Source: Alkalilimnicola ehrlichii (GTDB lineage: Bacteria; Pseudomonadota; Gammaproteobacteria; Nitrococcales; AK92). From it: a stretch of 64,000 bases of DNA. The notes under the pieces are model-generated. The model did no database searches and was not told the origin of the DNA. It saw only the letters and a list, made by a program, of their open reading frames with translations. The position numbers were made by a program, and so were the translations under genes. The stretch covers positions 30,782 to 94,781 of the forward strand of contig NZ_NFZV01000018.1 of NCBI RefSeq assembly GCF_003399765.1, read 5' to 3'. Positions 28,376 to 37,751 of the stretch are shown here, one piece after another (the stretch's first letter is position 1; each line of letters starts with the position of its first letter).

Positions 28376-29741
28376 CTTCCTCGGCGGCTAGGCGCGAGAA
28401 GTAGTTGCGGGCCTCCGCCAATACTTTCGGCGCCAGCAATAGCGTCGCTAGCATGGTTGGCACCGCCATGAGCGCGTACATACTGTCGATCAACCCGAAG
28501 ACGGCTTCCAAAGAGGCGACAGCGCCCACCACGATGAGCCCGGTGTAGAAATATTTATACCAGTGCTGGTGCTCCGCCCCGATGAGGAAGCCCAAGCACT
28601 TCGCGCCGTAATACCAGAACGTGAACATGGTGCTGGCGGCGAACACCACAATCAACCCTGCGATTATGTAACCGCCCACGCCGGGCAGCACGGCATGGAA
28701 GGCGGCCGCCGTTAGCGAAGCGCCGCTGGCGTCCGAGGTGTATAAAACGCCCGTCGCCAGAATCACCAATGCGGTGCAGGTGCAAATGAGTAAGGTATCG
28801 ACAACCGGCCCCATCATGGCGACCAGACCCTCGCGTACCGGCTCTTTCGTTTTGGCAGCGCCATGAGCCATGACTTCGGTGCCAATCCCGGCTTCGTTAG
28901 AGAACGCGCCGCGCATGATACCGATCGTAATCATCCCCAGCACTCCGCCGCCTACCGATTCCGCGGTAAACGCCTCGCGGAAAATCGTAGCCAAGGCCGA
29001 GGGTATGGCAGAGGCGTGGACAACGAGGGCTATAACGGTCAGGCCGAGATAGATTAAAACCATCAACGGCACCAATCTCGAGGTGACCAAGCCAATCCGC
29101 TTAATACCGCCCAGGACGACGATAGCGACGATGGCGGCAACGGCCAAACCAAAGAAAAAATTAAAGGTAAATGCCGACTCGGCTGTGGTCCAACCGGCCG
29201 GTTCGGCAACGACGTCGCGAATGGCTTGGGTGAGCTGATTGGCCTGCACCAGCGGCAGCGTGCCGAATAAGCCGGCCAAACAGAAGAAATAGGCAAGCGG
29301 GCGCCAGCGCGGCCCCAACCCCTCCCGGATGATATACATCGGCCCGCCCTGCAGCTGCCCCATGCTGTCGTGGCCGCGATACATGACAGCGAGGGTACAG
29401 GAGAAAAACTTGGTCGCCACGCCCACAATCGCAGTGATCCACATCCAGAATATCGCGCCGGGCCCGCCGGCAGAGAGCGCGATCGCCACGCCGGCGATAT
29501 TCCCAAGTCCGAGCGTGCCGGACATCGCACTGGTCAAAGCTTGAAAGTGGTTGATATCCCCTGGATCGTCAGCTTCGTCATAACGGCCCCGGAGGATATC
29601 GATAGCGTGGCCGAAGTATTGATAGGGAGCCAGACGGGAATAAATCAGGAAAAACAGTCCGCCGCCGACAAGTAGGATAATTAAAGGCGGCCCCCAAAGA
29701 AATGCCGCTAACTCGGGCAAGCGTTCGCCGATGCGTTCCAT
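28356..29741 (-). CDS. AGCS-family alanine/glycine:cation symporter
   Basis: This 461-residue inner-membrane symporter moves alanine or glycine with Na+ or H+. Family blocks are LTSAMSGTLGLGNIAGVAIAL and GPGAIFWMWITAIVGVATKF near the N-terminus, QGGPMYII in the middle, and RGAFSNEAGIGTEVMAHGAA later. About 11 membrane segments are seen. Length and start are normal for the family. It is monocistronic and intact. Confidence 0.92.
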   Translation of the reverse strand: MERIGERLPELAAFLWGPPLIILLVGGGLFFLIYSRLAPYQYFGHAIDILRGRYDEADDPGDINHFQALTSAMSGTLGLGNIAGVAIALSAGGPGAIFWMWITAIVGVATKFFSCTLAVMYRGHDSMGQLQGGPMYIIREGLGPRWRPLAYFFCLAGLFGTLPLVQANQLTQAIRDVVAEPAGWTTAESAFTFNFFFGLAVAAIVAIVVLGGIKRIGLVTSRLVPLMVLIYLGLTVIALVVHASAIPSALATIFREAFTAESVGGGVLGMITIGIMRGAFSNEAGIGTEVMAHGAAKTKEPVREGLVAMMGPVVDTLLICTCTALVILATGVLYTSDASGASLTAAAFHAVLPGVGGYIIAGLIVVFAASTMFTFWYYGAKCLGFLIGAEHQHWYKYFYTGLIVVGAVASLEAVFGLIDSMYALMAVPTMLATLLLAPKVLAEARNYFSRLAAEEGAEQGS

Positions 29742-29907
29742 TGAGAGCTCTCCCCCAGTTCGTTATTCTGGTTTCGTTACAGCAGGCTAACGGCCGGGAA
29801 GGGCGCCTGTCCAGGGCCGCCATTATGACGTTCCGGATTCCCGTCTGGTTGACTGAGTGCCGAAGGCAAATCGCCGAACAAACTAAAGAACAGTAACGAT
29901 CGTACGT

Positions 29908-30900
29908 ATGAATTCAGGTAGCGATAATGGTGGCCGGCTTTTCCGTTTGGCGTGTTGTGCTTTGGCGGCGCTTTTGACCGGGACGATGGGCGGATGTAGC
30001 TCCCGAGCTCCGGCAGACTATGCCGCCGCGTGGCCGCAGCGGTGTGTCGAATTAAAAAGAGACCTCGGCGACGAACCGAGCCTGGCGGTGACGCTTAGCG
30101 ATCCTGCCGCTGTGCCCCAGACACCGCAGGAGGCCTGGGTGTTGAATGTCGGCGGCTTTGCTGTGCCTGTGCCGCCGGCAGCCTATGACCGGCTTCTGAT
30201 CAGGAGCAAGGGGCAATTCCAGGGAGCGCGTCTCGATGATGTGCTTATGCTGGTGGCACCGACAGGCCATAGTGTTTTCATAGGCCTCATGCCGGGCTTC
30301 GAAACTACCGAAGATGCGTTCGCGACCGTGGATTGGACGCAAGAGAGCGGGCCTCGCTCGACCAAGGCCGGCAAACAGGCGACAGCGGCGATCTGGGGCG
30401 GGCCGGTGAGTTTTGCGGAGATGGCCTGGGCAGGCTATCTCGGAGCGCCGGACGATCTCAGCTGCCGAGCGGATCGCTGGCAGGACGAGGCGCGGCTGGC
30501 TTTCGGCTTGATTTTGAAGCGGGTCGGGTCCGGCGAATTGCTCGCGGCCTACCCCATGCCGGCGCATGAACACGCGGTATTAACGCTGCACGCGATCGAC
30601 GAGGGTTGGGATTGGCAGGTGCTGGTTCCTGCCGCCGCGGGCGAGCACGCCCTGCAGATCCACCTGCGGCTGCCGTCCTCGGCCGAAGAGGCCTCCTTGG
30701 GTCTGGCTATCGCGCAGCCAGACCGTATCAACCCCCTTGCATCGCCTGTTTGGCTGCAAGCTTTGCAGGAGGCGATCGACAGCAATCGGCCCACGGCTTG
30801 GCGGGCTTTGTTGCCTGCGCTTGAGCAGGCGGGGTTTAGGTCCGCCGATCGGGAGCGTTTGGAAGTCTTCGTCGAATCGCGTTTCGGCGACGACGACTAA
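29908..30900 (+). CDS. Hypothetical lipoprotein
   Basis: The 330-residue product has a lipobox (LTGTMGGC, lipidated C30) preceded by a hydrophobic stretch. The mature part contains alternating strands and a long C-terminal helix but no known family. The net charge is negative. It lies 150 bases before the DUF3352-like gene in the same direction. There is no clear ribosome-binding site, so the start could be further in, but the lipobox fixes the secretion signal. Confidence 0.65.
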   Translation: MNSGSDNGGRLFRLACCALAALLTGTMGGCSSRAPADYAAAWPQRCVELKRDLGDEPSLAVTLSDPAAVPQTPQEAWVLNVGGFAVPVPPAAYDRLLIRSKGQFQGARLDDVLMLVAPTGHSVFIGLMPGFETTEDAFATVDWTQESGPRSTKAGKQATAAIWGGPVSFAEMAWAGYLGAPDDLSCRADRWQDEARLAFGLILKRVGSGELLAAYPMPAHEHAVLTLHAIDEGWDWQVLVPAAAGEHALQIHLRLPSSAEEASLGLAIAQPDRINPLASPVWLQALQEAIDSNRPTAWRALLPALEQAGFRSADRERLEVFVESRFGDDD

Positions 30901-31056
30901 GAGGCTAAAAGTGGCGCTTTTTGTGAGCGTTTCGTTTGCCTTCGCTATTCGTTAAGGAATAAAGTGCATGCCTGTATAGTAAGCGTTCGCGGGCATCGCT
31001 AATAACGGTTCGGGCCCCGCGAGCTGAGAATAAAGAACCAGGCTAAAGGAATTGTG

Positions 31057-32790
31057 ATGAAAAAGTTGCTTTTGGGGGGCGCGCTTGTTGCGGCTGGCGT
31101 TGCCGCAGCAGTTGTTGTTCTGGATGGTGGGAGCGATCAAGCGCCTAGTGCAGGTAATCCGCTCCTGGCTTACGTTCCTGACGACACCCTTTTCTTCGTG
31201 GGCGGACTCGAGCCTTATCACGCCGCTGGATACTTCGACGCCTTCGGCCCGCTGGGCCTGGAAATGCCAGGCGACATTCGCTCTCAGGAGTTGGAAGCCT
31301 TGCGGGGTGAAGATTTACCCGCCGGCGCCAAAATACTCCTAGGGTTTTATTTCGAGCTGATGATGGGCTCCGAAGCGGCGTCAGACCCCCTGAGCGCTTT
31401 CGGCTTAGGGGACAGCTTCAACAGCGTCGTGTACACCGTAGGCGGGGCGCCGGTGCTGCGTACCGAGCTTGCCGACTCGACTGTATTCGAAGCCGCCTTG
31501 GACCGAATCGAAGCCAATGTCGGTGTTAGCCCTCAAGCGACAGAGTTCGAAGGCGTTACCTATCGCCGCTATGCCCTGTTCGAGGAAACCGAAGCCGATC
31601 AGCTGTTTGTCGGTATTAGCGCGCACAACGACGTTGCTACCTTTTTCTTAGACGGCGAAATAATCGGTGGCGACGAGGTGCGTTCTTTGGCGCTGGGTCT
31701 GGCACGGCCGGAGCAGAGCCTGGCCGATGGCACCCGACTAACCGACTTGGTCAAGCGTCACGGCTTTTTGCCGAGCAGCTTCGGTTACCTCGACCATCGT
31801 GAGATCATCCGCGGCATTACCGACCCGGAAGGCAACCGCTTTGGTCAACTACTGACCACTCTGATGGCGGATGCCAACGACCCCGAGTTCGATATGCTGC
31901 GCAGCGAGGCCTGTCGCGACGATTTAATGGCCATCGCCAACAACTGGCCGCAGACCAGCTTTGGGTATACCCGCCTGGACTACGGTACGGCCCCGGCTAT
32001 TGATTCCAAGCTGATTATCGAGAGCCGCGACAGCGAGACGATGAGCGCACTGAGCAGCCTGCGCGGTCACGTACCGGCTTATCTACAGCAGGAGGAAATG
32101 GCGGGTTCCTTTGGTTTGGCCCTGGCTATCAATAGCGAACAGCTGACGCCGTTTATTCAAACTACCTGGCGGCGGATTACGCAAGCTGAGTACAGCTGCC
32201 CGATGCTATTGGACATGCAAGCCGATCTGCGGGCGCAGAATCCGGCCATGTTAGGCATGTTCACGGCTATGCTGGGCGGCTTGCAAGGCGTCAGCGTAAG
32301 TTTGTTCGATGTGGAGTTGGCACCGGCTGCCTTCGGGCAGATGCCGGAAGTCACGCAGCTGTCGGGGCTGGTTACGATCTCCGCCAAGGACCCGAATGCA
32401 TTGTTAATGAGCGCCGGCATGATTCCCGGGTTTGGGTCTTTGCAGCTGCCGGCCGACGGTTCGGCTATCCCGTTGCCGCTGCCCATGATGGGTAACACGC
32501 AGCCCATGTTGGCTTTGCGGGGCCAGCACATCGTGCTTTATAGCGGCGAACGAGCCGAGCCTGTTGCGCAGGCACTGAGTAACGAGGCGTTGGAGGCTAA
32601 CGGCTTCATGGCCTTCGACTTGGACTACAGCTTGTACGGCAAGATGTTCGATGTCCTCGACGACCCCGAGCTGCAACAGGACTTTCAGCAAGTGGTAGAA
32701 CAGCTCAAAGGGTTTGTCTTGCGCTCCAGCTTGGACTTTGTCGATGACGGCATCGTCTTTGAAGGGCGTATGACGCGAGCTGTCGAGTAA
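31057..32790 (+). CDS. DUF3352-like exported protein
   Basis: The 577-residue product has an N-terminal hydrophobic signal or anchor (KKLLLGGALVAAGVAAAVVVL). LLAYVPDDTLFFVGGLEP is the opening of DUF3352-type proteins, whose typical form is a set of repeated alpha/beta units that recur here (for example HGFLPSSFGYLDHREIIRG). Function is unknown for the family. AAAGGA precedes ATG 31057; a GTG 3 bases earlier is alternative. It is followed closely by a hairpin and an RDD-family gene. Confidence 0.65.
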   Translation: MKKLLLGGALVAAGVAAAVVVLDGGSDQAPSAGNPLLAYVPDDTLFFVGGLEPYHAAGYFDAFGPLGLEMPGDIRSQELEALRGEDLPAGAKILLGFYFELMMGSEAASDPLSAFGLGDSFNSVVYTVGGAPVLRTELADSTVFEAALDRIEANVGVSPQATEFEGVTYRRYALFEETEADQLFVGISAHNDVATFFLDGEIIGGDEVRSLALGLARPEQSLADGTRLTDLVKRHGFLPSSFGYLDHREIIRGITDPEGNRFGQLLTTLMADANDPEFDMLRSEACRDDLMAIANNWPQTSFGYTRLDYGTAPAIDSKLIIESRDSETMSALSSLRGHVPAYLQQEEMAGSFGLALAINSEQLTPFIQTTWRRITQAEYSCPMLLDMQADLRAQNPAMLGMFTAMLGGLQGVSVSLFDVELAPAAFGQMPEVTQLSGLVTISAKDPNALLMSAGMIPGFGSLQLPADGSAIPLPLPMMGNTQPMLALRGQHIVLYSGERAEPVAQALSNEALEANGFMAFDLDYSLYGKMFDVLDDPELQQDFQQVVEQLKGFVLRSSLDFVDDGIVFEGRMTRAVE

Positions 32791-32806
32791 CGCCGTAAGG
32801 TTAGGA

Positions 32807-32830
32807 GACCAGCCGCGTATGCGGCTGGTC
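32807..32830 (+). terminator. Hairpin between the DUF3352-like gene and RDD gene
   Basis: GACCAGCCGC pairs perfectly with GCGGCTGGTC around a GTAT loop. No T-run follows; instead the RDD ribosome-binding site (AAGGAGGTGG) starts at once, so it may act as an attenuator or message-stability element. Confidence 0.5.
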
Positions 32831-32847
32831 AAGGAGGTGGGGGAATA

Positions 32848-33291
32848 ATGGAGAATCAGAATTACGCGGGGTTTTGGGTACGCACTGGGGCTGCGTTTAT
32901 CGATACGATACTGCTGCTACTGGTGCTCGCGCCTATCCTCACCTGGATCTATGGGGCGGAGTATTGGTATAGCGAGCAGCTCGTCCACGGTACCTGGGAT
33001 GTGGTGTTTAACTACCTCATGCCGGTGGTCGTGATCATCGCGTTTTGGATTTACAAATCGGCTACCCCGGGGAAATTAGCCGTCAACATAGCCATCGTCG
33101 ATGCCAAGACCGGCGGCAAGCCTTCCACCGGGCAGTTTATTTTGCGTTATATCGGTTACTACGTAGCCATGCTCCCGCTGTTTATCGGCATCATCTGGGT
33201 TGGAATCGATAAGCGTAAGCAGGGTTGGCACGACAAACTCGCGGGCACCGTGGTCGTTCATATTCCGCCTGCTAGTGTCCCGCTTCGCTAG
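32848..33291 (+). CDS. RDD-family membrane protein
   Basis: The 147-residue protein has three hydrophobic segments. The RDD signature is present: FWVRTGAAFIDTILLLL with Arg and Asp in the first segment, and KSATPGKLAVNIAIVD after the second. QGWHDKLAGTVVV closes the domain. RDD proteins are proposed Na+(Li+)/H+ antiporters or accessory proteins, but most have no known role. A strong ribosome-binding site (AAGGAGG) lies about 15 bases before the ATG. Confidence 0.85.
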   Translation: MENQNYAGFWVRTGAAFIDTILLLLVLAPILTWIYGAEYWYSEQLVHGTWDVVFNYLMPVVVIIAFWIYKSATPGKLAVNIAIVDAKTGGKPSTGQFILRYIGYYVAMLPLFIGIIWVGIDKRKQGWHDKLAGTVVVHIPPASVPLR

Positions 33292-33359
33292 TTTTTTGTA
33301 GAGAAAGCGCCGTAGATAAGTCGTTGAATTTAAGGGAAGGGTTCGGCTAGGGAAATGCT

Positions 33360-34796
33360 ATGAGGCGGCTTTGTCGGTGGTCGTTAGCGAGGCTTTTTAC
33401 GGTAGCGGTTGCTTTCTCGGTCGGGTTTGCCGTTGTGGCGGCCGAATCCGACATCGAAGTCTTGCGCGAAGCGGCCGTTACCGCGCTTGGCGATGATGCC
33501 GCTTCGCTCTGGCCTCGGCTGGGGGAGGAATTGCGGGCGGCGATCGGTCGTCCCGATGCGCTCGATCGGATGAGTCGCCAGTTACGTCAACAGTACGGTC
33601 GCGAAAAAGAACTGCTTGACGAAAGCCTCCACACACAGTCAGGCATGACGCATTATCGGCGAGTGGCGCGCTATGAGCGCAGCGAATTGCTACTGGCAAC
33701 CGCGTTAACGGTCGATGCCGAGGGCGTTATCCAAGGTCTGGCCATCACCTTAGAGCAGCCGGCGCCAGATCTTCCTCCCGGTCTGCCAGAACTGCCCGCA
33801 GGTAGCCTGCCTCCTTCGGAGTGGATTGAGACGATGCTGAAGGAGCTTGTCGGAGTCTCCTTGCCTGCCGTTATCGTCGGAGTTCGGGATGCCGCCGGCC
33901 GACGGGTGATTGCGGCCGGGGATGCGGGAGACGGCGAGCCACCGGATAAGCACACCTTCTTCGAAGCCGGCTCGATCACCAAAGGCCTAACCGGCTTATT
34001 ACTGGCGGAAATGATCGCTTCCGGCGATGTAACTGCCGACCAAACGCTCGCCAGCCTGATGCCGTCCGATATCGCGCTGTCTCCGGCATTGGCCGATATC
34101 ACCTTAGCGGAATTGGCGACTCACCGTTCGGGCTTGCCGCGGCTTGGTGCCGGGCCGGATATGCAGCGTCGACTAGCGACCGATAACCCCTATGCCGGAA
34201 GTACGGCGGAAGAAGTGTTCCGCGATGTCGCTCGGGTGCGGGAAAGCACGATCGAGCAGGGGCGCGGCCAGTACCTGTATTCCAATCTCGGTACGGCTTT
34301 GCTGGGGCAGTTATTAGCCCGCGTGGCCGATCAGTCCTATGAGTTTTTGCTAAAAGAGCGGGTGTTCGAACCTTTGCAGCTGGGAGGGCTTGCGTTGGCG
34401 CAGGCTGATGTGGCGGAGCGAGAGCGACTCGCCGTCGGCAGCCTACAGGGTGTGCCGACGACGCCTTGGCGGATGGACGCTTACGCTCCGGCCGGCGGCT
34501 GGCAGACAAATGTCGAGCAATTGTTGGACCTCGGCGAGCGCCTATTACGGCAAGAGCCGGCCTGGGTGGCCGACGCGCTACAGCCTTTATACCGCGACGA
34601 TAGCGGCGGTATAGGTTTGGCTTGGATGCATGGACGCGTCGGCGACCGCGAGTTTATCTGGCATAACGGTGCCACCGGCGGTTTTAGCGGCTATCTCGCC
34701 ATCGTGCCGGAAGAAGCTTTGGTACTGGTAGTTTTGGCGAATGGTGCGAGTGGAGTAGATGCCATTGCGGAGGCTTTATTAGCGGCCGGCCATTAA
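33360..34796 (+). CDS. Serine hydrolase, beta-lactamase family, with N-terminal DUF3887-like domain
   Basis: This exported protein has 478 residues. A signal peptide ends near VAAES. Residues about 30-135 look like a DUF3887-type domain (repeated small alpha+beta with turnover of a hydrophobic cleft). The remainder is a class C beta-lactamase-like domain: nucleophile motif SITK (S205-K208), YSN (in GQYLYSNLG) and a late HNGATGGFSG (the KTG-equivalent). Substrates in this family include peptides and esters; a true beta-lactamase role is not implied. It is a second enzyme of this fold in the window. Confidence 0.82.
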   Translation: MRRLCRWSLARLFTVAVAFSVGFAVVAAESDIEVLREAAVTALGDDAASLWPRLGEELRAAIGRPDALDRMSRQLRQQYGREKELLDESLHTQSGMTHYRRVARYERSELLLATALTVDAEGVIQGLAITLEQPAPDLPPGLPELPAGSLPPSEWIETMLKELVGVSLPAVIVGVRDAAGRRVIAAGDAGDGEPPDKHTFFEAGSITKGLTGLLLAEMIASGDVTADQTLASLMPSDIALSPALADITLAELATHRSGLPRLGAGPDMQRRLATDNPYAGSTAEEVFRDVARVRESTIEQGRGQYLYSNLGTALLGQLLARVADQSYEFLLKERVFEPLQLGGLALAQADVAERERLAVGSLQGVPTTPWRMDAYAPAGGWQTNVEQLLDLGERLLRQEPAWVADALQPLYRDDSGGIGLAWMHGRVGDREFIWHNGATGGFSGYLAIVPEEALVLVVLANGASGVDAIAEALLAAGH

Positions 34797-34933
34797 GGAA
34801 ACGCTGAATGCCCTTATCCCTCTGCGGGCCGAGCAGTCACGCAGTGCCAAGGCGTCAGTATTGTCGGCACATAGCGCGCCTTGGTGGGGATCTCGCCTCG
34901 CGGCCAGAGGGGTAAGGGGTGTTTAGTATTTTC

Positions 34934-35482
34934 TTAGAAGCGGTATAAGGCCGATAGCTTGAACGCCCAAGGGATGTGCAGATCCTCGTCGTGGTTCTCG
35001 TCTTCGCGCGAGAGGGTATCGGATAAGATCGGTAAAGTGTGGGCGAATTCCAGCCCGAATTGCTCCCAGTTATAACCAACGCCAAAACCGAAATAGCCGA
35101 CCCGATAGGTTGGGCGTTCGCTGCTTTGCAGCCGGTTTTGGGTATAGCCGCCGCCTAAACGCATATGGGCGGTAAAGCCCGGGCGCGCTAGCGCACGCCC
35201 TAAGAGGACGCTGCCGTCTACGCCATGGGCCCAGTTATTGGCATCCGAATGCTCGGCCCAAAAATAGCTCGCCCGTAGGGCCAGGACGTTATTAAACGCG
35301 CAGGTGCCTTTGACATGCGCGCCACGATGGCTCTCCGGCTCCTGACCGAAAAACCTCGCGAACGGGTTTAACATACTGTAATAGAGGCCACCGCCGGCTG
35401 TCGCGCTGCGGCATGCGGCGGCCGTGCTGTCGGCGGCCAGCACCAACAGGAGAGCCAGGCTAACGGTGACGGCTTTGGGCAT
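34934..35482 (-). CDS. Outer-membrane beta-barrel protein, PagL/OmpW-like size
   Basis: The 182-residue product has a signal peptide (AVTVSLALLLVLAADSTAAA), amphipathic strands and a C-terminal YRF for outer-membrane insertion. HMRLGGGYTQN and VGYFGFGVGYNWEQFGLEFAHTLP are strand-turn-strand stretches typical of small barrels. An acyloxyacyl-hydrolase (PagL) role was considered, but its His/Ser dyad cannot be located, so the function is left open. Confidence 0.65.
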   Translation of the reverse strand: MPKAVTVSLALLLVLAADSTAAACRSATAGGGLYYSMLNPFARFFGQEPESHRGAHVKGTCAFNNVLALRASYFWAEHSDANNWAHGVDGSVLLGRALARPGFTAHMRLGGGYTQNRLQSSERPTYRVGYFGFGVGYNWEQFGLEFAHTLPILSDTLSREDENHDEDLHIPWAFKLSALYRF

Positions 35483-35566
35483 GATCCATCCTTAGAATGT
35501 GTTTGTTTTTCTCCAGCAATACACTATAGCAACGCCATAGCAACGCCACCCCCACCAAACCCAATA

Positions 35567-36493
35567 TCACCCCGTCCCACGGGTACGAGTTTTACCCGGC
35601 TTACCGTGTTTCTCCAAAAACTCGATAACCATACCGGCGATGTCTTTACCGGTGGCTTCCTCAATGCCCTGCAATCCAGGCGAGGAGTTTACTTCTAAGA
35701 CAACCGGTCCGTGGTTGGAGCGCATTAAATCGACCCCGGCGAGGTTGAGCCCCATAATGCGTGCCGCGCGCACCGCCGTGGAGCGCTCTTCCGGCGTGAT
35801 GCGAATCGGCTTGGCATGCCCGCCTCGGTGCAAGTTGGAACGAAACTCCCCGTCTTTAGCCTGCCGCATCATGGAGGCAACCACTTTATCGCCGATCACC
35901 AAGCAGCGAATATCGGCGCCGCGTGCTTCCGAAATAAATTCCTGAGTTAGGAAGTAGGCCCGCAAGCCGCGGAATGCATCGATAACGCTCTCCGCCGCTT
36001 TGTCGGTTTCGGCGAGCACCACGCCTTTGCCTTGAGTGCCTTCCAAAAGCTTGACGACGAGCGGCGCACCGCCGACTAATTGAATCAAATCTTGCGTGTC
36101 GTCGGGCGAATAGCCGAAACCGCTTACCGGCAGGCCAATACCTTTGCGCGACAACAACTGTAGCGAACGCAGCTTGTCGCGGGCACGGCTGATTGCCACC
36201 GATTCGTTGAGGGAGAAGGTGCCCATCATTTCAAACTGGCGTACGACAGCGGTGCCGTAAAAGGTAATCGATGCGCCGATGCGCGGAATGATGGCATCGA
36301 CCGGAGGCAGCGTTTCCCCTTTGTAATGTACGCTGGGTCGATGCGAGCTAATGTTCATATAACAGCGCAGCGGATCGATGACCCGGATCTGATGGCCCCG
36401 CTTTTCGCCGGCTTCCACCAGGCGACTCGTCGAGTAAAGTTTGCGATTGCGGGACAATACCAAAATGCTGAGCGGACGCTTGGTGGTACTCAT
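35567..36493 (-). CDS. rimK: RimK-type alpha-L-glutamate ligase
   Basis: This 308-residue ATP-grasp ligase adds glutamate to the C-terminus of ribosomal protein S6 or a similar acceptor. The ATP-grasp signature [16 protein letters not shown], the [17 protein letters not shown] and [12 protein letters not shown] blocks (metal and ATP binding) are conserved. It overlaps the upstream retropepsin-like gene by 4 bases (ATGA), so the two are translationally coupled. That pairing (ligase with a protease that could reverse it) is known in gammaproteobacteria. Confidence 0.88.
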   Translation of the reverse strand: MSTTKRPLSILVLSRNRKLYSTSRLVEAGEKRGHQIRVIDPLRCYMNISSHRPSVHYKGETLPPVDAIIPRIGASITFYGTAVVRQFEMMGTFSLNESVAISRARDKLRSLQLLSRKGIGLPVSGFGYSPDDTQDLIQLVGGAPLVVKLLEGTQGKGVVLAETDKAAESVIDAFRGLRAYFLTQEFISEARGADIRCLVIGDKVVASMMRQAKDGEFRSNLHRGGHAKPIRITPEERSTAVRAARIMGLNLAGVDLMRSNHGPVVLEVNSSPGLQGIEEATGKDIAGMVIEFLEKHGKPGKTRTRGTG

Positions 36494-36999
36494 GTGCGTG
36501 ATGCCTTCGACGTAGAAATAACGAGTGCCTGAGCGTCAGGCTTGTCGGCTAAATGGGAGGCCGTAGGATCGACTAAGATGCGCTCGTGCATGGCGCGACG
36601 CCCGAGCAGCATGCGAAATCCCATGGTGCCGCGATTGGTTAGCGTCAATTCGATCGGCCACTGCTGACCGCCAAGCCACAGCGGCGTCCGTATGACAATC
36701 CGTTTTTCTCGTTGTCCATTCGAGCTGGTGACCGCACGTTCATCGATCACGTCGGCTACGCAGCGAAGCGTCACATCGGTTCTTCGCTGCAAAGGATGGA
36801 CTTCGAAGCGCACTTGGTCGCGACCGTCGGCGCGGAAACGCTGGATATGAATCGCGTGCAGCGCCGAGGTGCTGGCGCCGGTGTCGACCTTGGCCTTGAT
36901 AGCTCGGATCCCGAGTTCCGGCAAGGCGGCCCACTCGCGCCAGCCGACCCAGAGCCGGGGTTGTGCGGATCGTTTCACGGTTGTTTTCGTACCACCCAT
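36490..36999 (-). CDS. RimK-associated retropepsin-like protease (DUF785/zinc-protease family)
   Basis: The 169-residue protein has an aspartyl-protease-like active motif [12 protein letters not shown] (D39 T40 G41). It belongs to the family named ATP-dependent zinc protease or RimB in genomes, encoded beside rimK and thought to trim or regulate the poly-glutamate tail. It lies immediately before rimK with a 4-base overlap. The catalytic mechanism (aspartyl dimer versus metal) is unsettled. The length is normal. Confidence 0.75.
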   Translation of the reverse strand: MGGTKTTVKRSAQPRLWVGWREWAALPELGIRAIKAKVDTGASTSALHAIHIQRFRADGRDQVRFEVHPLQRRTDVTLRCVADVIDERAVTSSNGQREKRIVIRTPLWLGGQQWPIELTLTNRGTMGFRMLLGRRAMHERILVDPTASHLADKPDAQALVISTSKASRT

Positions 37000-37045
37000 T
37001 TGGTTCGCGCTGTTATCGGCGTCCTTTTAGTACTAATGATCGATC

Positions 37046-37527
37046 ATGGCAAGAGAAATCGTTCCAGGTCCTGCTGTTTCAACCGAAGCGATCCGGCCGC
37101 GGCTTTTGTGCGACGAGATGTTGCTGCGCTTGGCGAGGTGGCTGCGGGCCGCGGGGTACGATACGGCATTGGCGGTATCCGGAATGCAGGATCGTGCCGT
37201 TTTCGGCAAGTCGTTGCCGAGGAGCGCTACTTGATCACGCGCGACCGCGGCTTTCTCGAGCGGCGGGATGCCGAGCGCTGGGTTGTGCTGCTGGAAACGC
37301 AGGCGCTGGACGACCAAGCTCGCCTGCTACGCGAGCGGCTAGGTATCAACTGGTTGCGGGCACCGTTTAGTCGCTGCCTGGTGTGTAATTGCCGCTTACA
37401 TACCGTCTTGGGACGGCAAGGGGATCTACGCTATTGCTGTCGTTGCCAAAAGCTGTACTGGGAAGGCAGTCATGTCCGTCGCATGCGGTGTCGGCTTAAA
37501 CAATGGCAATTATGCCCTCTCTCCTGA
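37046..37527 (+). CDS. Mut7-C RNase domain protein (frameshifted)
   Basis: This Mut7-C family protein has a PIN-like nuclease fold plus a zinc ribbon. The PIN half has LLCDEMLLRLARWLRAAGYD and LITRDRGFLERRD, with acidic residues that would coordinate metal. The zinc ribbon is given by CLVCNCRL and CCRCQKLYWEGSH. The gene is split by one missing base at about 37198-37206 (MQDRAVF joined to RQVVAEERYLITRD). Restored length is about 161 residues. It is divergent from the rimK pair. Confidence 0.8.
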
Positions 37528-37751
37528 ACGCGTCACTATATCTATATGCATTGTGTCTCCTTTAGATTGCATAATCGCAGTTTTTGCGTAAACCGTTTAT
37601 AATTTACCGCTTTTCACCGAGGGAAACGCTAGGGCGTCTTCCAAACGGGAAGGACACTGTTCTCCATGTGTTTGCCTGCCGTCGTCGCGGCGGGCGAATC
37701 CATCGAGAACAGATTCAAATCCTATTGGTACCTAATTTAAGAGGGAGCCGC
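37528..37751 (+). promoter_or_regulatory. Promoter and leader of glyA
   Basis: A TATAAT at 37598-37603 and an inverted repeat CGCA-GTTTT-TGCG just before it suggest a promoter with an operator. The leader of about 130 bases contains a GC-rich stem (GCCTGCCG with CGGCGGGC, near 37675-37697). No known riboswitch class was recognised. AGGGAG precedes the glyA ATG. Confidence 0.4.

Noticed and set aside
34934..35482. PagL lipid A deacylase
   Set aside because: Barrel size fits, but the catalytic His/Ser pattern could not be located.
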